From DASQLQ01 sp035629935 (lineage in GTDB: Bacteria; Actinomycetota; CADDZG01; WHSQ01), in assembly GCA_035629935.1 (NCBI GenBank), contig DASQLQ010000101.1, forward strand, positions 1-50,437: a stretch of DNA of 50,437 bases, given 5' to 3'. Numbering within the stretch: position 1 is the stretch's first letter; each line of letters starts with the position of its first letter. The position numbers were made by a program, and so were the translations under genes. Below the pieces are notes generated by a model, which was given only the letters and a program-made list of their open reading frames with translations, did no database searches and was not told where the DNA came from. Positions 14,295-23,316 of this stretch are shown piece by piece.

Positions 14295-17200
14295 TTGGCT
14301 CCACTAACACCATTACTCGACCTGCTGCCACACGAGCACCTGCAGGATCTCGTGCGCGCTAGCGCGCCCATAACCATCCCTGAGCCCGCACGTCCGTTCT
14401 TCCTCGCCGCCGCGGTACATCACACCGGTCGGCCCGTGCTGGCGATCACGTCCAGGGGTGACGAGGCCGAACACCTCGCCCGCGACATCCATGCGTTCCT
14501 GGGTCGGGCGGGTGCCGAGGTCTTCCCCGGATGGGAAGTGCTGCCCGGCGAGCCCCTCTCGCCGTCCGTCGAGACGATGGGCAGGAGGTTGAACGTTCAG
14601 GCCCGGCTACAGAAGAACGAAGCATTCGTCATCGTGACTACATCCCAGGGCATCACCCAGCTGGTCGCCAGCGCAAGTGAGCTCGATGTCGTCACTCTTG
14701 CGCCCGGGGCTGCCATCGACCTGGATGACATAAGCGAACGATTCGTCGAGATGGGCTACGAACGCAACTACATAGTCGAGCGGCGAGGTGAGTTCGCGAT
14801 CAGAGGCGGCATCCTCGACGTCTTCCCACCTGCTGCCGAACGTCCCGTGCGCGCGGAGCTGTGGGGAGACATTGTCAATTCGCTTAGACAGTTCGCACTC
14901 GCATCGCAGCGGTCTTTGGGGGATCTGGGGACGGTGGAGGTCGCCCCTTGTAGGGAGCTTCGAGCCAATACCGAAACACGCGCACGAGCGGCCGAGCTCG
15001 TCGGGACTTCCACCGATCCGATGCTGGCACAGCTCGCTGAGGGTGTCATCGAACAGGGGGCCGAACGCTTGTTGCCTCTGCTTACCGGCGGTCTCGTTCC
15101 CTTAACGACTCTGATTCCTACCGATTCACCAGTCTTCGTCCTCGAGCCCAAACGCGTTCGCGATCGTGCCGAGGAAGTCATGGAACAGGTCGAGGAGTGG
15201 AGCAACGTTTCGACGGTTTCCGACAAACACTACGCACCGCTAGACGAAGTGCTTGCCCCGGTGGAATCGATCACGTTCGTGTCGAGCTTCGCCGAGGCCG
15301 GCTCCGAGGTTCTCCCGGTCGAGACGTGGACGTCGGCCGCGGGCAAGCCGGAGATGATCCTCCAACGCTTGGCCAAGCTCGTTCGGGATGGTTATCAGGC
15401 GGTCGTTGCTGCGTCACTGAGAGAGACGGCGGACTCCCTTCAAAAGAACTTCAAAACCAATGGCTTGGACTACCCGGTCGAAGAACGGGCTTCTTTCTCT
15501 AACGGTGCCGGTGGGGGCGCGATCGTTGTTGCCGACCTCGAGCGGGGCTTCGTGCTGGGCGAGCCAACGAAGCTCGCCCTCGTCGCCGAGTCGGATCTAA
15601 CCGGTCGTCGTTCGGGGGCCGCCCGACGGCGCATACAGTCCCGGCGCCGCCAGACCATCGGCCCTCTTGAGTTGTCGCCCGGTGACATGGTGGTGCACGA
15701 GGTTCACGGCATCGGGCGTTATGTCGAGATGGTCGAGCGAGAGCTACTCGGGGTCCACCGCGAGTATCTGGTGCTCCAGTACGCCAAAGGGGACACGCTC
15801 TACGTTCCAAGTGATCAGGTCGACCTCGTCTCGAAGTACATCGGCGGCGAGGCACCGAAGCTTCACCGGCTTGGGTCTGCGGAGTGGGGCAAGGCGAAAT
15901 CCCGCGTCAGACGCAGAACGCGAGAGATCGCTCAGGACCTGGTGCGTCTGTACTCCGAGCGAGCGCGGGCCAAGGGTTTTGCGTTCCCTCCGGATACGCC
16001 GTGGCAACGTGAGCTAGAGGACTCGTTCCCCTACGAGGAGACCCCCGATCAGTTGCGCGCGATCGACGAGGTCAAGGACGACATGGAAAGTGAGTCGCCT
16101 ATGGATCGCCTCGTCTGCGGGGATGTGGGGTACGGCAAGACAGAGATAGCCGTGAGGGCAGCGTTCAAGGCCGTCACTGCCGGCAAGCAAGTGGCCGTCC
16201 TCGTACCCACGACGATCCTCGCGCAACAGCATCACGCGACCTTCGTCGAGCGGTTCCGTAACTTCCCGGTGCGGGTCGAGATGTTGTCCCGATTCCTGTC
16301 TGCCGCGGAAGCCAAGAAAGTCATCGCCGACGTAAACGCCGGCAAGGTCGACGCGGTGATCGGAACCCACCGACTGCTGCAGAAAGACGTGACGTTCAAC
16401 GACCTGGGTCTGGTGATAGTCGATGAGGAGCAACGTTTCGGCGTCGAGCAGAAGGAACGGCTCAAGTCACTGCGTGCGAGCGTGGACATACTGACTTTGA
16501 CCGCAACGCCGATCCCCCGAACGCTCGAAATGGCGATGGCCGGGATACGAGACATGTCGATCGTTGACACCCCTCCCGAGGATCGTCACCCGGTGATGAC
16601 CTACGTCGGTGACTACAGCGACGAGACGGTGGCTTCCGCCATCCGTCGCGAGCTATTGCGCGATGGGCAGGTGTTCTACGTTCACCCGCGCGTCCAGACG
16701 ATCGATCACGTTGCACGCACGATCACTCAGATCGTTCCCGAGGCCCGGGTCGGCGTCGCGCACGGACAGATGGACGAGAAGATCCTCGAGCAGTCGATGA
16801 TCGATTTCGGCGACGCGAAGACGAACGTGCTGGTTTGTACGACGATCATCGAGTCGGGGCTGGACATCCCCACCGTCAACACATTGGTCGTTGAGCGCTC
16901 CGATCTGCTGGGCCTATCCCAGATGTACCAGTTGCGCGGCCGAGTCGGCCGGGCCCACGAACGCGCCTACGCATACCTGTTCTTCCCTCCTGAACGTTCC
17001 CTGACCGAAGACGCGCACGAGAGGCTGAAGACGATCGCCGAGCACACGGGCCTCGGTTCTGGGTTCCGGATCGCGATGCGGGACCTCGAGATCCGCGGAG
17101 CCGGGAATCTCCTGGGGGCCGAACAGCACGGACACATCGCCGAGGTTGGTTTCGACCTCTACGTGAAATTGATGGCGGCGGCGGTCGACGAAGCGAAGGG

Positions 17201-17657
17201 GATGCCGTGGCGAGAGGACGGAGAGGTCAGGATCGATCTTCCTCTGGATGCCTACATCCCAAAGGACTACATCGCCGACGAGAACTTGCGCATCGAGACA
17301 TACCGCCGGATCGCGGCGGCCCGCGAGGAAGAGGACGTCAAAGAGGTCCATGCCGAGTTGGAAGACCGCTACGGCGCACCTCTTCCCTCGTCGGTTGAAG
17401 CGTTGTTCGACGTGGTGCGACTGCGCGCGTTGATGGCCGACCGGGGGATCGTCGAGGCCGCGACGGTGGCCAGGAATCTGCGCATCCGTCCCATCGAACT
17501 AACGGATTCGAAGGAGATCAGATTGCAGCGGATCCTGCCTAACGCTCAGTGGAAGCCGGAATCGCGCACTCTTTTGATCCCCGAACGTGCTTTGCCCCCC
17601 AAGGACGTCGTGCAGTGGGTGACCAACGTTCTTCAACAGTTAACCTCGCCCGCATGA
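14295..17657 (+). CDS. mfd: Transcription-repair coupling factor Mfd
   Basis: Mfd pushes stalled RNA polymerase off lesions and recruits UvrA. It is 1120 residues with all family domains: the UvrB-like N-terminus with FPGWEVLPGEPLSP and RGEFAIRGGILDVFPP, the RNA polymerase interaction domain around GDMVVHEVHGIGRYV and YAKGDTLYVPSDQ, then the RecG-like translocase with Walker A CGDVGYGKTEIAVRA (about residue 610), the DEEQRFG box, LTATPIPRTLEMA, and the motif V-VI region ESGLDIPTVNT to YQLRGRVGR. The C-terminal autoinhibitory domain is present. The TTG start at 14295 follows AGAGGA. The last bases overlap the next gene (ATGA). Confidence 0.97.
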   Translation: MAPLTPLLDLLPHEHLQDLVRASAPITIPEPARPFFLAAAVHHTGRPVLAITSRGDEAEHLARDIHAFLGRAGAEVFPGWEVLPGEPLSPSVETMGRRLNVQARLQKNEAFVIVTTSQGITQLVASASELDVVTLAPGAAIDLDDISERFVEMGYERNYIVERRGEFAIRGGILDVFPPAAERPVRAELWGDIVNSLRQFALASQRSLGDLGTVEVAPCRELRANTETRARAAELVGTSTDPMLAQLAEGVIEQGAERLLPLLTGGLVPLTTLIPTDSPVFVLEPKRVRDRAEEVMEQVEEWSNVSTVSDKHYAPLDEVLAPVESITFVSSFAEAGSEVLPVETWTSAAGKPEMILQRLAKLVRDGYQAVVAASLRETADSLQKNFKTNGLDYPVEERASFSNGAGGGAIVVADLERGFVLGEPTKLALVAESDLTGRRSGAARRRIQSRRRQTIGPLELSPGDMVVHEVHGIGRYVEMVERELLGVHREYLVLQYAKGDTLYVPSDQVDLVSKYIGGEAPKLHRLGSAEWGKAKSRVRRRTREIAQDLVRLYSERARAKGFAFPPDTPWQRELEDSFPYEETPDQLRAIDEVKDDMESESPMDRLVCGDVGYGKTEIAVRAAFKAVTAGKQVAVLVPTTILAQQHHATFVERFRNFPVRVEMLSRFLSAAEAKKVIADVNAGKVDAVIGTHRLLQKDVTFNDLGLVIVDEEQRFGVEQKERLKSLRASVDILTLTATPIPRTLEMAMAGIRDMSIVDTPPEDRHPVMTYVGDYSDETVASAIRRELLRDGQVFYVHPRVQTIDHVARTITQIVPEARVGVAHGQMDEKILEQSMIDFGDAKTNVLVCTTIIESGLDIPTVNTLVVERSDLLGLSQMYQLRGRVGRAHERAYAYLFFPPERSLTEDAHERLKTIAEHTGLGSGFRIAMRDLEIRGAGNLLGAEQHGHIAEVGFDLYVKLMAAAVDEAKGMPWREDGEVRIDLPLDAYIPKDYIADENLRIETYRRIAAAREEEDVKEVHAELEDRYGAPLPSSVEALFDVVRLRALMADRGIVEAATVARNLRIRPIELTDSKEIRLQRILPNAQWKPESRTLLIPERALPPKDVVQWVTNVLQQLTSPA

Positions 17658-18691
17658 AGAAACGTTTCTCGGCCCCCTTGATCGGGCTCGTTCTGCTCTC
17701 CAGCGCCTGTGCGAACCTCCTAGAGCCGGCAGCTGCCGTCGTCGAAGGTAAGAAGATCACCGTCGACGAGGTGAGCAGCGGTCTCGAGCGGTTCACTCGG
17801 ACGGCGGAGTTCGAGCGCCTCTCGACGCAAGGAGACGCTCAGGCGATCCAGAGGCAGTTCGAACAAGGCTTCCTCTCGCAACTGATCAGGCGATCGGTTC
17901 TAGAACCGCGGGCAGAGACTTTCGATGTCGAGGTCACCGACGACGAGCTCAATGCTCGGCTCGAACAGATCCAGGATGACTTCCCGTCCGTTAGCGCGTT
18001 CGAGGAAGCCTTGAAGGAGCAGGGTCTCGATCGGGAGCAGCTCGAGCAACTCGTTCGCGACAGCCTTTTGGAAGAGGAGCTGCGTGCCGGCGTTACGGCC
18101 GAGGCAGCGCCAACGGACGCTGAGCTCCGGGACTACTACGAAAGTCACGAGGACGAGTTCTCACAGACGCGCGCTCAACACATATTGGTCGACAATAAGA
18201 ACCTCGCCGAGCAGATCGGGACCCAAGCGCGAACCGCGCCCAAGAAGAAAGCGCAGCAGACGTTCGCGAAGCTGGCCAAGGATTTCTCCACCGATAAGGC
18301 GAACGCCAGGAAGGGTGGGGACCTCGGTTTCTTCTCATCTGGCGAGCTCGTTCCGCCGTTCGAACAGGCCGCGGCCGCTTTAGACATCGGCGAGGTCTCG
18401 GATCCGGTCAAGACCGACTTCGGCTGGCATGTGATCCGCGTCACCGATCGTCGGGTCAGCCCCTTCGAAGAAGTGAGTGACCAGATCGCCGAGCGGTTGA
18501 GTGTCGAGACCGAGGATCGGGTGTGGAGCGAGTGGTTGGCGGCCGCCTACAAGGATGCCGACGTAAAGGTGAACCCGCGCTACGGCGAACTCGACCTCGA
18601 GTCCGGGCAAGTAGTGGACGCGACCGCCGAAGACATCCCGGGGGCCGAGAGCCAGCCACAGCCCACCGTTACTCCGTCGCTCGGCGGCTGA
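17654..18691 (+). CDS. SurA/PrsA-like PpiC-type peptidyl-prolyl isomerase, exported
   Basis: A 345-residue exported foldase. The N-terminus MKKRFSAPLIGLVLLSSAC is a signal peptide with Cys19; the residues before the Cys (SSA) make only a weak lipobox, so lipidation is uncertain. A SurA-N-like helical region (about 35-150) is followed by a parvulin domain (about 175-285): QHILVDNK, FAKLAKDFSTD, KGGDLGFFSSGELVPPFEQA, and FGWHVIRVTDR. The C-terminus is Pro/Thr-rich. Such proteins fold secreted proteins between membrane and cell wall. ATG 17654 overlaps the mfd stop. I recall clostridial genomes with a foldase gene in the same slot between mfd and mazG. Confidence 0.92.
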   Translation: MKKRFSAPLIGLVLLSSACANLLEPAAAVVEGKKITVDEVSSGLERFTRTAEFERLSTQGDAQAIQRQFEQGFLSQLIRRSVLEPRAETFDVEVTDDELNARLEQIQDDFPSVSAFEEALKEQGLDREQLEQLVRDSLLEEELRAGVTAEAAPTDAELRDYYESHEDEFSQTRAQHILVDNKNLAEQIGTQARTAPKKKAQQTFAKLAKDFSTDKANARKGGDLGFFSSGELVPPFEQAAAALDIGEVSDPVKTDFGWHVIRVTDRRVSPFEEVSDQIAERLSVETEDRVWSEWLAAAYKDADVKVNPRYGELDLESGQVVDATAEDIPGAESQPQPTVTPSLGG

Positions 18692-18708
18692 CAGACCCTT
18701 CGGCGCCG

Positions 18709-19668
18709 ATGCCTTTGCTGGTCGTCCCGCTGGCGCCCGACGAGACCCCGGCGCTCACGCTGGACGAGTGGGACCGACTGTCTACCTGCGAACGCGTTCT
18801 TTTCGAACGTCCCGACCACCCTCTCCTCGATCGGCTACGAGCGAACGGAGTCGCGGCGGGTGCGTTCGATGACGATCCGTCTGCGAGCAAAGACGGGTGG
18901 GCCCTTGTCACCGACCCCGACTCTCCGCGGGTTCTCGAGCTCGCCCGGGATGGCGCGTGGGTTACTTCGGGCGCGGCGCGGCTACCCGACGTGTTGACCG
19001 CCGCCCATGGTTCCTACCTGGGTCGACGCGCGGCAGCCGAACTGGGGACGCTCGCTTACGTGATGGCGAGACTCAGGAGCCAAGACGGGTGTCCGTGGGA
19101 CCGCGAGCAGACCCATGAGTCGTTGCGAGTTCATCTGATCGAAGAAGCACATGAGGTGTTGGAAGCCATCGATCGAGGGATGTTGGGGGCCGACCTCGAA
19201 GAGGAGCTAGGGGATCTGTTGCTGCAGGTGGCCTTCCATGCGCAGCTCGCCGCCGATGACGGCCGATTCGATCTTGCGGGTGTTGCCCGACGGATCACGT
19301 CCAAGCTTCTGCACCGCCACCCGCATGTGTTCGGCGAGACCAATGTGTCCGACGCGGACGAGGTCGTGCGCAACTGGGAAGCGATCAAGACCAAAGAGAA
19401 GGAGCGCACGGGACCGTTCGAGGGCATCCCGGCCTCGCTCTCAGCTCTGCTACAGGCCTACAAGACCCAGAAGCGAGCGGCTCCATTGGGCTTCTCACCG
19501 GAGGGCGAGGAGGCGAGGCGCAACATCGCGGAGGCGCTCGACGGCCCGGCCGACCCGCCGGGTCTCGGCGACGCACTGTTCTGGCTCGTGGCTCTTGCTC
19601 GCTCTGCGGGAGTCGACCCGGAAGGTGCTCTCCGCAACGCGACCGCTCGTTTCAAAACATCCCTCTAG
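18709..19668 (+). CDS. mazG: Nucleoside triphosphate pyrophosphohydrolase MazG
   Basis: MazG hydrolyses NTPs and dNTPs, including oxidised ones, to monophosphates. The 319-residue protein has an N-terminal segment of about 115 residues of the kind seen in mycobacterial MazG, then the helical MazG domain with RLRSQDGCPWDREQTHESL, EEAHEVLEAI and EELGDLLLQVAFHA, which supply the metal-binding E-x-x-E and E-x-x-D motifs. VVRNWEAIKTKEK and a degenerate second half with GDALFWLVALAR follow. ATG 18709 was chosen because the frame upstream runs through the foldase gene; there is no strong ribosome site. Confidence 0.94.
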   Translation: MPLLVVPLAPDETPALTLDEWDRLSTCERVLFERPDHPLLDRLRANGVAAGAFDDDPSASKDGWALVTDPDSPRVLELARDGAWVTSGAARLPDVLTAAHGSYLGRRAAAELGTLAYVMARLRSQDGCPWDREQTHESLRVHLIEEAHEVLEAIDRGMLGADLEEELGDLLLQVAFHAQLAADDGRFDLAGVARRITSKLLHRHPHVFGETNVSDADEVVRNWEAIKTKEKERTGPFEGIPASLSALLQAYKTQKRAAPLGFSPEGEEARRNIAEALDGPADPPGLGDALFWLVALARSAGVDPEGALRNATARFKTSL

Positions 19669-19720
19669 CCCGCACCCTCCCCTGCTAACCTGATGTTACT
19701 GATGTTGAAGGAGTTAAACA

Positions 19721-21007
19721 TTGAGTGAGATCGTGTTCGTGCTCGCCCGGGAGGTCCTCGATTCGCGCGGCAATCCCACGGTGGAAGCCGAGGTTGTACT
19801 GGACTCCGGCGCTCGGGGACGAGCGATCGTGCCGTCGGGTGCCTCGACCGGGTCCAAGGAAGCCCTCGAGCTCCGGGACGGCGACGAGCGCTTCGGGGGC
19901 AAAGGTGTTTCGCACGCGGTGAGCAACGTCAACACGATCATCGGACCAGCGTTGTTGGGCCGCGATGCCCTCGATCAGCGGGGGATCGACACCTTGATGC
20001 GGGACCTCGATGGGACCGATGACAAGTCCAAGTTGGGGGCTAATGCGATCCTCGGCGTGAGCCTTGCGGCCGCACACGCGGTTGCCATCGAGCTCGACCT
20101 TCCTTTGTTCCGCTACCTCGGAGGCCCGGACGCGCATCTGCTTCCCGTCCCGATGTTGAACGTCCTCAATGGTGGTGCACATGCCGACAACTCAGTCGAT
20201 CTGCAGGAGTTCATGCTGGCACCCATCGGCGCCTCCACATTCTCGGAAGCTCTGGAATGGGGCGCGACGACCTATCAACACTTGAAGAAGATCCTGGATC
20301 AACGCGGTCTGGGGACCGGGGTGGGCGACGAAGGCGGTTTCGCCCCCGATCTTTCTGCGAATGAGGAAGCCGTCGATCTGCTTCTCGAAGCGATCGCCGC
20401 TGCGGGATACGAACCCGGTCGCGACATCGCTCTCGCCCTCGACCCCGCTACAACCGAGATACGCGAAGGGGACGAGTACGTGCTCGCGTCCGAGAACCGC
20501 CGGCTGTCAAGCGCCGAGATGGTCGAGTTCTGGGCCGACTGGGTGACGAGATACCCGATCGTCTCGATCGAGGACGCATTAGGTGAAGATGACTGGGATG
20601 GGTGGAAGGCGCTTACCGATGCGATCGGAGATCGGGTTCAACTCGTCGGAGACGATCTGTTCGTCACGAATCCCGAGATCCTGAAGCGTGGCATCGACGA
20701 AGGCGTTGCCAACGCGATCCTTATCAAGCCGAACCAGATCGGCAGTCTGACCGAAACTCTGGAATGTGTGCGTCTGGCTCAGCGCGCTTCCTTCGGGACC
20801 ATGATCTCGCACAGGTCTGGGGAGACAGAAGATTCGACGATCGCCGATATCAGCGTGGCGACGAACGCCGGGCAGCTCAAGACCGGTGCTCCCGCCCGCG
20901 GCGAGAGAACCGCGAAGTACAACCAGTTGCTGCGTATCGAAGGTGTTCTCGGAGACGGCGCCCGCTACGCAGGAGCGCGGGCCTTCCCACGATGGAAAGG
21001 CCGATGA
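19721..21007 (+). CDS. eno: Enolase
   Basis: Enolase converts 2-phosphoglycerate to phosphoenolpyruvate. The 428 residues include AREVLDSRGNPTVEAEV, GASTGSKEALELRDGD, the substrate loop NVLNGGAHADN, VGDEGGFAP with the catalytic Glu, ALDPATTEI, ISIEDAL-type metal site (VSIEDALGEDDWDGW), LVGDDLFVTN, the catalytic Lys in ILIKPNQIGSLTET, and MISHRSGETEDSTIADISV. The TTG start is preceded by AAGGAG. The upstream gap holds TAACCT (19686-19691), a possible -10. The stop overlaps ftsB by ATGA. eno-ftsB-DUF501-ppx is a typical actinobacterial order. Confidence 0.97.
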   Translation: MSEIVFVLAREVLDSRGNPTVEAEVVLDSGARGRAIVPSGASTGSKEALELRDGDERFGGKGVSHAVSNVNTIIGPALLGRDALDQRGIDTLMRDLDGTDDKSKLGANAILGVSLAAAHAVAIELDLPLFRYLGGPDAHLLPVPMLNVLNGGAHADNSVDLQEFMLAPIGASTFSEALEWGATTYQHLKKILDQRGLGTGVGDEGGFAPDLSANEEAVDLLLEAIAAAGYEPGRDIALALDPATTEIREGDEYVLASENRRLSSAEMVEFWADWVTRYPIVSIEDALGEDDWDGWKALTDAIGDRVQLVGDDLFVTNPEILKRGIDEGVANAILIKPNQIGSLTETLECVRLAQRASFGTMISHRSGETEDSTIADISVATNAGQLKTGAPARGERTAKYNQLLRIEGVLGDGARYAGARAFPRWKGR

Positions 21008-21393
21008 GACTCCGCCTGCCGCGTTTCGGATTAGCCCCACAGATAACCGTCGCCGTGCTCATCCTGGGGTTGCTGGGTGCTATGGCGATCGAGCCCACCC
21101 GCCAACTGCTGGAGCAGAGACAGCGGATCTCGGGCATGGCGCAGGACCTCGATCAGATCGAACGTTCCAACCGACGCCTCGAGGATCGGATCGAGAGGCT
21201 CCAGGACCCCGACTTCCTCGAGCAAAGAGCGCGAGAGATCGGCCTAGTCCGGCAGGGGGAGACCTCGATCGTGGTGATGCCCCCGAGCAAACGGGACCGG
21301 GCCCCGCAGCGCACGTCGAAGGACAATCAGCCACCCGAGCCACGACCGCTCGATTTCGTCGATGGATTCTTCAATTTCGTCGGTTTCTTCTAA
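21004..21393 (+). CDS. ftsB: FtsB/DivIC-type septum formation protein
   Basis: A 129-residue bitopic membrane protein: short basic N-terminus, one transmembrane helix (about 13-33, ITVAVLILGLLGAMAI), then an extracytoplasmic coiled coil (about 38-70) and the family hallmark DPDFLEQRAREIGLVRQGE. The tail is Pro-rich and ends in a hydrophobic GFFNFVGFF. In the divisome FtsB/DivIC pairs with FtsL to activate septal wall synthesis. It starts inside the eno stop (ATGA). Confidence 0.92.
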   Translation: MRLRLPRFGLAPQITVAVLILGLLGAMAIEPTRQLLEQRQRISGMAQDLDQIERSNRRLEDRIERLQDPDFLEQRAREIGLVRQGETSIVVMPPSKRDRAPQRTSKDNQPPEPRPLDFVDGFFNFVGFF

Positions 21394-21435
21394 CCGTTAG
21401 GGTGGAGTTGTGTTCATTCTGAAACAGGGGGGATC

Positions 21436-21792
21436 TTGGTAGACGTAGGAGCTGTGGTTGAAGGGGTCATCGAGAAAGTCACCGAATACGGGGCTTTCGT
21501 AAAGCTCGAATCCGGCGAGAGCGGGATGGTTCACATCTCCCAAGTCGACGTCAATTACGTGCGGAACATCCATGACTTCGTCCACGAGGGTGACAAGGTC
21601 AAGGTAAAGGTGATCGGCCAGAAAGAGGACGGCAAGATCGATCTGTCCATCAAGCAGGCTCAGGCTGGCTACGAGGACCGCCCACGCCGTTCCGGTCACG
21701 ATCCCGAGTTCGAATCGAAGCTCAAGCGATTCATGAGTCAGAGCCAGGAACGGCTCGTCGACCTGAAGCGTCACCAAGAGGGCAAACGGTAA
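21436..21792 (+). CDS. S1-domain RNA-binding protein (YabR-like)
   Basis: A 118-residue protein with one S1 OB-fold at residues 3-73: VGAVVEGVIEKVTEYGAFVK, GESGMVHISQV, and a strand pair ending in DGKIDLSIKQA. The remainder is a charged helix-forming tail (FESKLKRFMSQSQERLVDLK). This is the layout of Bacillus YabR, which also follows divIC. S1 proteins of this type bind RNA and associate with the ribosome; the exact role here is unknown. The TTG start at 21436 has a GGGGGGA ribosome site. It lies between ftsB and DUF501, which are adjacent in mycobacteria. Confidence 0.9.
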   Translation: MVDVGAVVEGVIEKVTEYGAFVKLESGESGMVHISQVDVNYVRNIHDFVHEGDKVKVKVIGQKEDGKIDLSIKQAQAGYEDRPRRSGHDPEFESKLKRFMSQSQERLVDLKRHQEGKR

Positions 21793-21914
21793 GCACACCG
21801 ATCCCCGCCCCGCTCACTCATTCGAGCGCGGACAAAGCGATCGTCGAGCATCAACTCGGAAGGGTTCCACGCGGTCGCTGGCGCGTAAGTGCCCGGTGTC
21901 ATCTGGGTATCCCC

Positions 21915-22304
21915 ATGGCGATCGAGAGCCATCCCGTGATGGAAGACGGCGCACCCTTCCCGACCCTGTTCTGGCTCACGTGTCCCGTTCTCGCGAAACG
22001 CGCGAGCAGTCTCGAATCGGTTGGGTGGATGGCAGAGGCGGGAGATCAGCTTTCAGCCAGCGCGACTCTTGTTGAGAGATTCTCGTCTGCGATCGATCGA
22101 TACCGGGCTAGACGCGACGGCCACGCGGTGATCGACGATCGAGGGTCAACGCCCGGAGGTGGACCGGAGCGTGTCAAATGCGTGCACGCGCACGTTGCGC
22201 ACGAGCTCAGCGATCCACCCAATCCAGTCGGCTCGATCGCCCTAGCGAAAGCCGGTTGGCCGGATTGCCGGGTGGCGTGCTTCGAAACACCGGGTGCCCG
22301 ATGA
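21915..22304 (+). CDS. DUF501 family protein (start codon unclear)
   Basis: DUF501 proteins are conserved in Actinobacteria between ftsB and ppx; the function is unknown. The core GAPFPTLFWLTCPVLAKRAS is plain. ATG 21915 is the first normal start in this frame, but the family's conserved N-terminus is encoded upstream: codons from 21846 read EHQLGRVPRGRWRVSARCHL and run straight into this ATG without a stop. No ATG, GTG or TTG exists in that frame back into the S1 gene. The real protein therefore probably starts near 21800-21840 at a non-standard codon (ATC at 21801 or 21840), arises by -1 frameshifting from the S1 gene, or the sequence has an indel. The stop overlaps ppx (ATGA). The C-terminus is unusually Pro/Gly/Ala-rich. 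Confidence 0.75.
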   Translation: MAIESHPVMEDGAPFPTLFWLTCPVLAKRASSLESVGWMAEAGDQLSASATLVERFSSAIDRYRARRDGHAVIDDRGSTPGGGPERVKCVHAHVAHELSDPPNPVGSIALAKAGWPDCRVACFETPGAR

Positions 22305-23242
22305 GGGTCGCTGCGATCGATGTAGGAACGAATTCGGTGCGTTTGCTCGTCGCCGAGGCCATCCCCGGCAGCTTCCGTGCTGTCGATCGTCGCCTGACGA
22401 TCACGAGGCTCGGCCAGGGCGTGGATCGTCACAAAGTGCTGTCTCACGAAGCCCTAACCCGCACGCTTACATGCATCGCGGAGTACGCCGCGCTCTGCGG
22501 CGAGCTCGATGTCGGTCTGATGCGGGTTGCCGGTACGTCCGCGGTGCGAGACGCGGCCAACCGGCATGAGCTCTTCGAGGGTGTCCTGAAACTCACCGGC
22601 CACGAGCTAGAGATGCTGTCGGGCGAGGAGGAAGCCCGTCTGACGTTTCTCGGTGCTCTTTCCGATCTCGTTACCGAGGAACCGGTGTTGCTGGTCGACA
22701 TCGGTGGGGGATCAACGGAGTTGGTCTATGGCGCTCGCGCGGCCGAACGGGCCATCTCCCTCGACATCGGGTGCGTCCGGCTCCACGAGCGGCACCTCGC
22801 GTCGGACCCGCCGACGGTCGAGGAGCTCGATTCGCTCCGGACGGACGTGCGGACCCATCTCGGCGACGCGCAGCAAGCGTTGGATCTGCCCGGCAGCACC
22901 CGTCTGATCGGAGTAGCCGGGACCGTCACTCAGCTCGCAGCCCTGAAGGCAGGGACTCCGGTTTACGACCCCGATGTCACCCACCACGCCGTCCTCTCGC
23001 ACGGCGACGTGAGGAGGCTCGCGCGCCGGCTTGCATCGCTGAAACTCGAGCAGCGAAAGAAGACGGCGGGACTGGTGCCCGGGAGAGCGGACGTGATTGT
23101 TTCGGGGGCCGAGATCCTCCTCGGCGTCATGGAGGCCTTCGATTCTGCAGAGGTGCTGGTCTCGGAAAGGGACATCCTGGATGGCCTAGTGCTCGATCTG
23201 CTGGAGAGACGGATCGAGTCGGATATTTCGGAATCCCTCTAG
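22301..23242 (+). CDS. ppx: Ppx/GppA-family phosphatase (exopolyphosphatase)
   Basis: A 313-residue member of the ASKHA fold. Motifs are AAIDVGTNSVRLLVAE (phosphate 1), AGTSAVRDAANRHEL, the acidic SGEEEARLTFLGA, LLVDIGGGSTELVYG (phosphate 2) and GVAGTVTQLAALK. The C-terminal helical or HD domains of long GppA are absent, as in the short actinobacterial Ppx that degrade polyphosphate and may act on pppGpp. ATG 22301 overlaps the DUF501 stop. It ends the housekeeping block. Confidence 0.93.
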   Translation: MRVAAIDVGTNSVRLLVAEAIPGSFRAVDRRLTITRLGQGVDRHKVLSHEALTRTLTCIAEYAALCGELDVGLMRVAGTSAVRDAANRHELFEGVLKLTGHELEMLSGEEEARLTFLGALSDLVTEEPVLLVDIGGGSTELVYGARAAERAISLDIGCVRLHERHLASDPPTVEELDSLRTDVRTHLGDAQQALDLPGSTRLIGVAGTVTQLAALKAGTPVYDPDVTHHAVLSHGDVRRLARRLASLKLEQRKKTAGLVPGRADVIVSGAEILLGVMEAFDSAEVLVSERDILDGLVLDLLERRIESDISESL

Positions 23243-23316
23243 TCACCCGCCCCCAAAAAAGAGAGAGTGTTTCGGGGCTTATGGGCATGCCAGTCGAGCT
23301 AGTAAGGAGGCTCTCT

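Noticed and set aside
21776..21792. Classical -1 slippery heptamer at the end of the S1 gene
   Set aside because: The sequence around GGGCAAACGGTAA does not fit X XXY YYZ, so frameshifting into DUF501 remains only one option for the missing start.
23240..23276. GCCCC...GGGGC pairing after ppx as a terminator
   Set aside because: The stem is only five base pairs around a 20-nt loop and has no T run.
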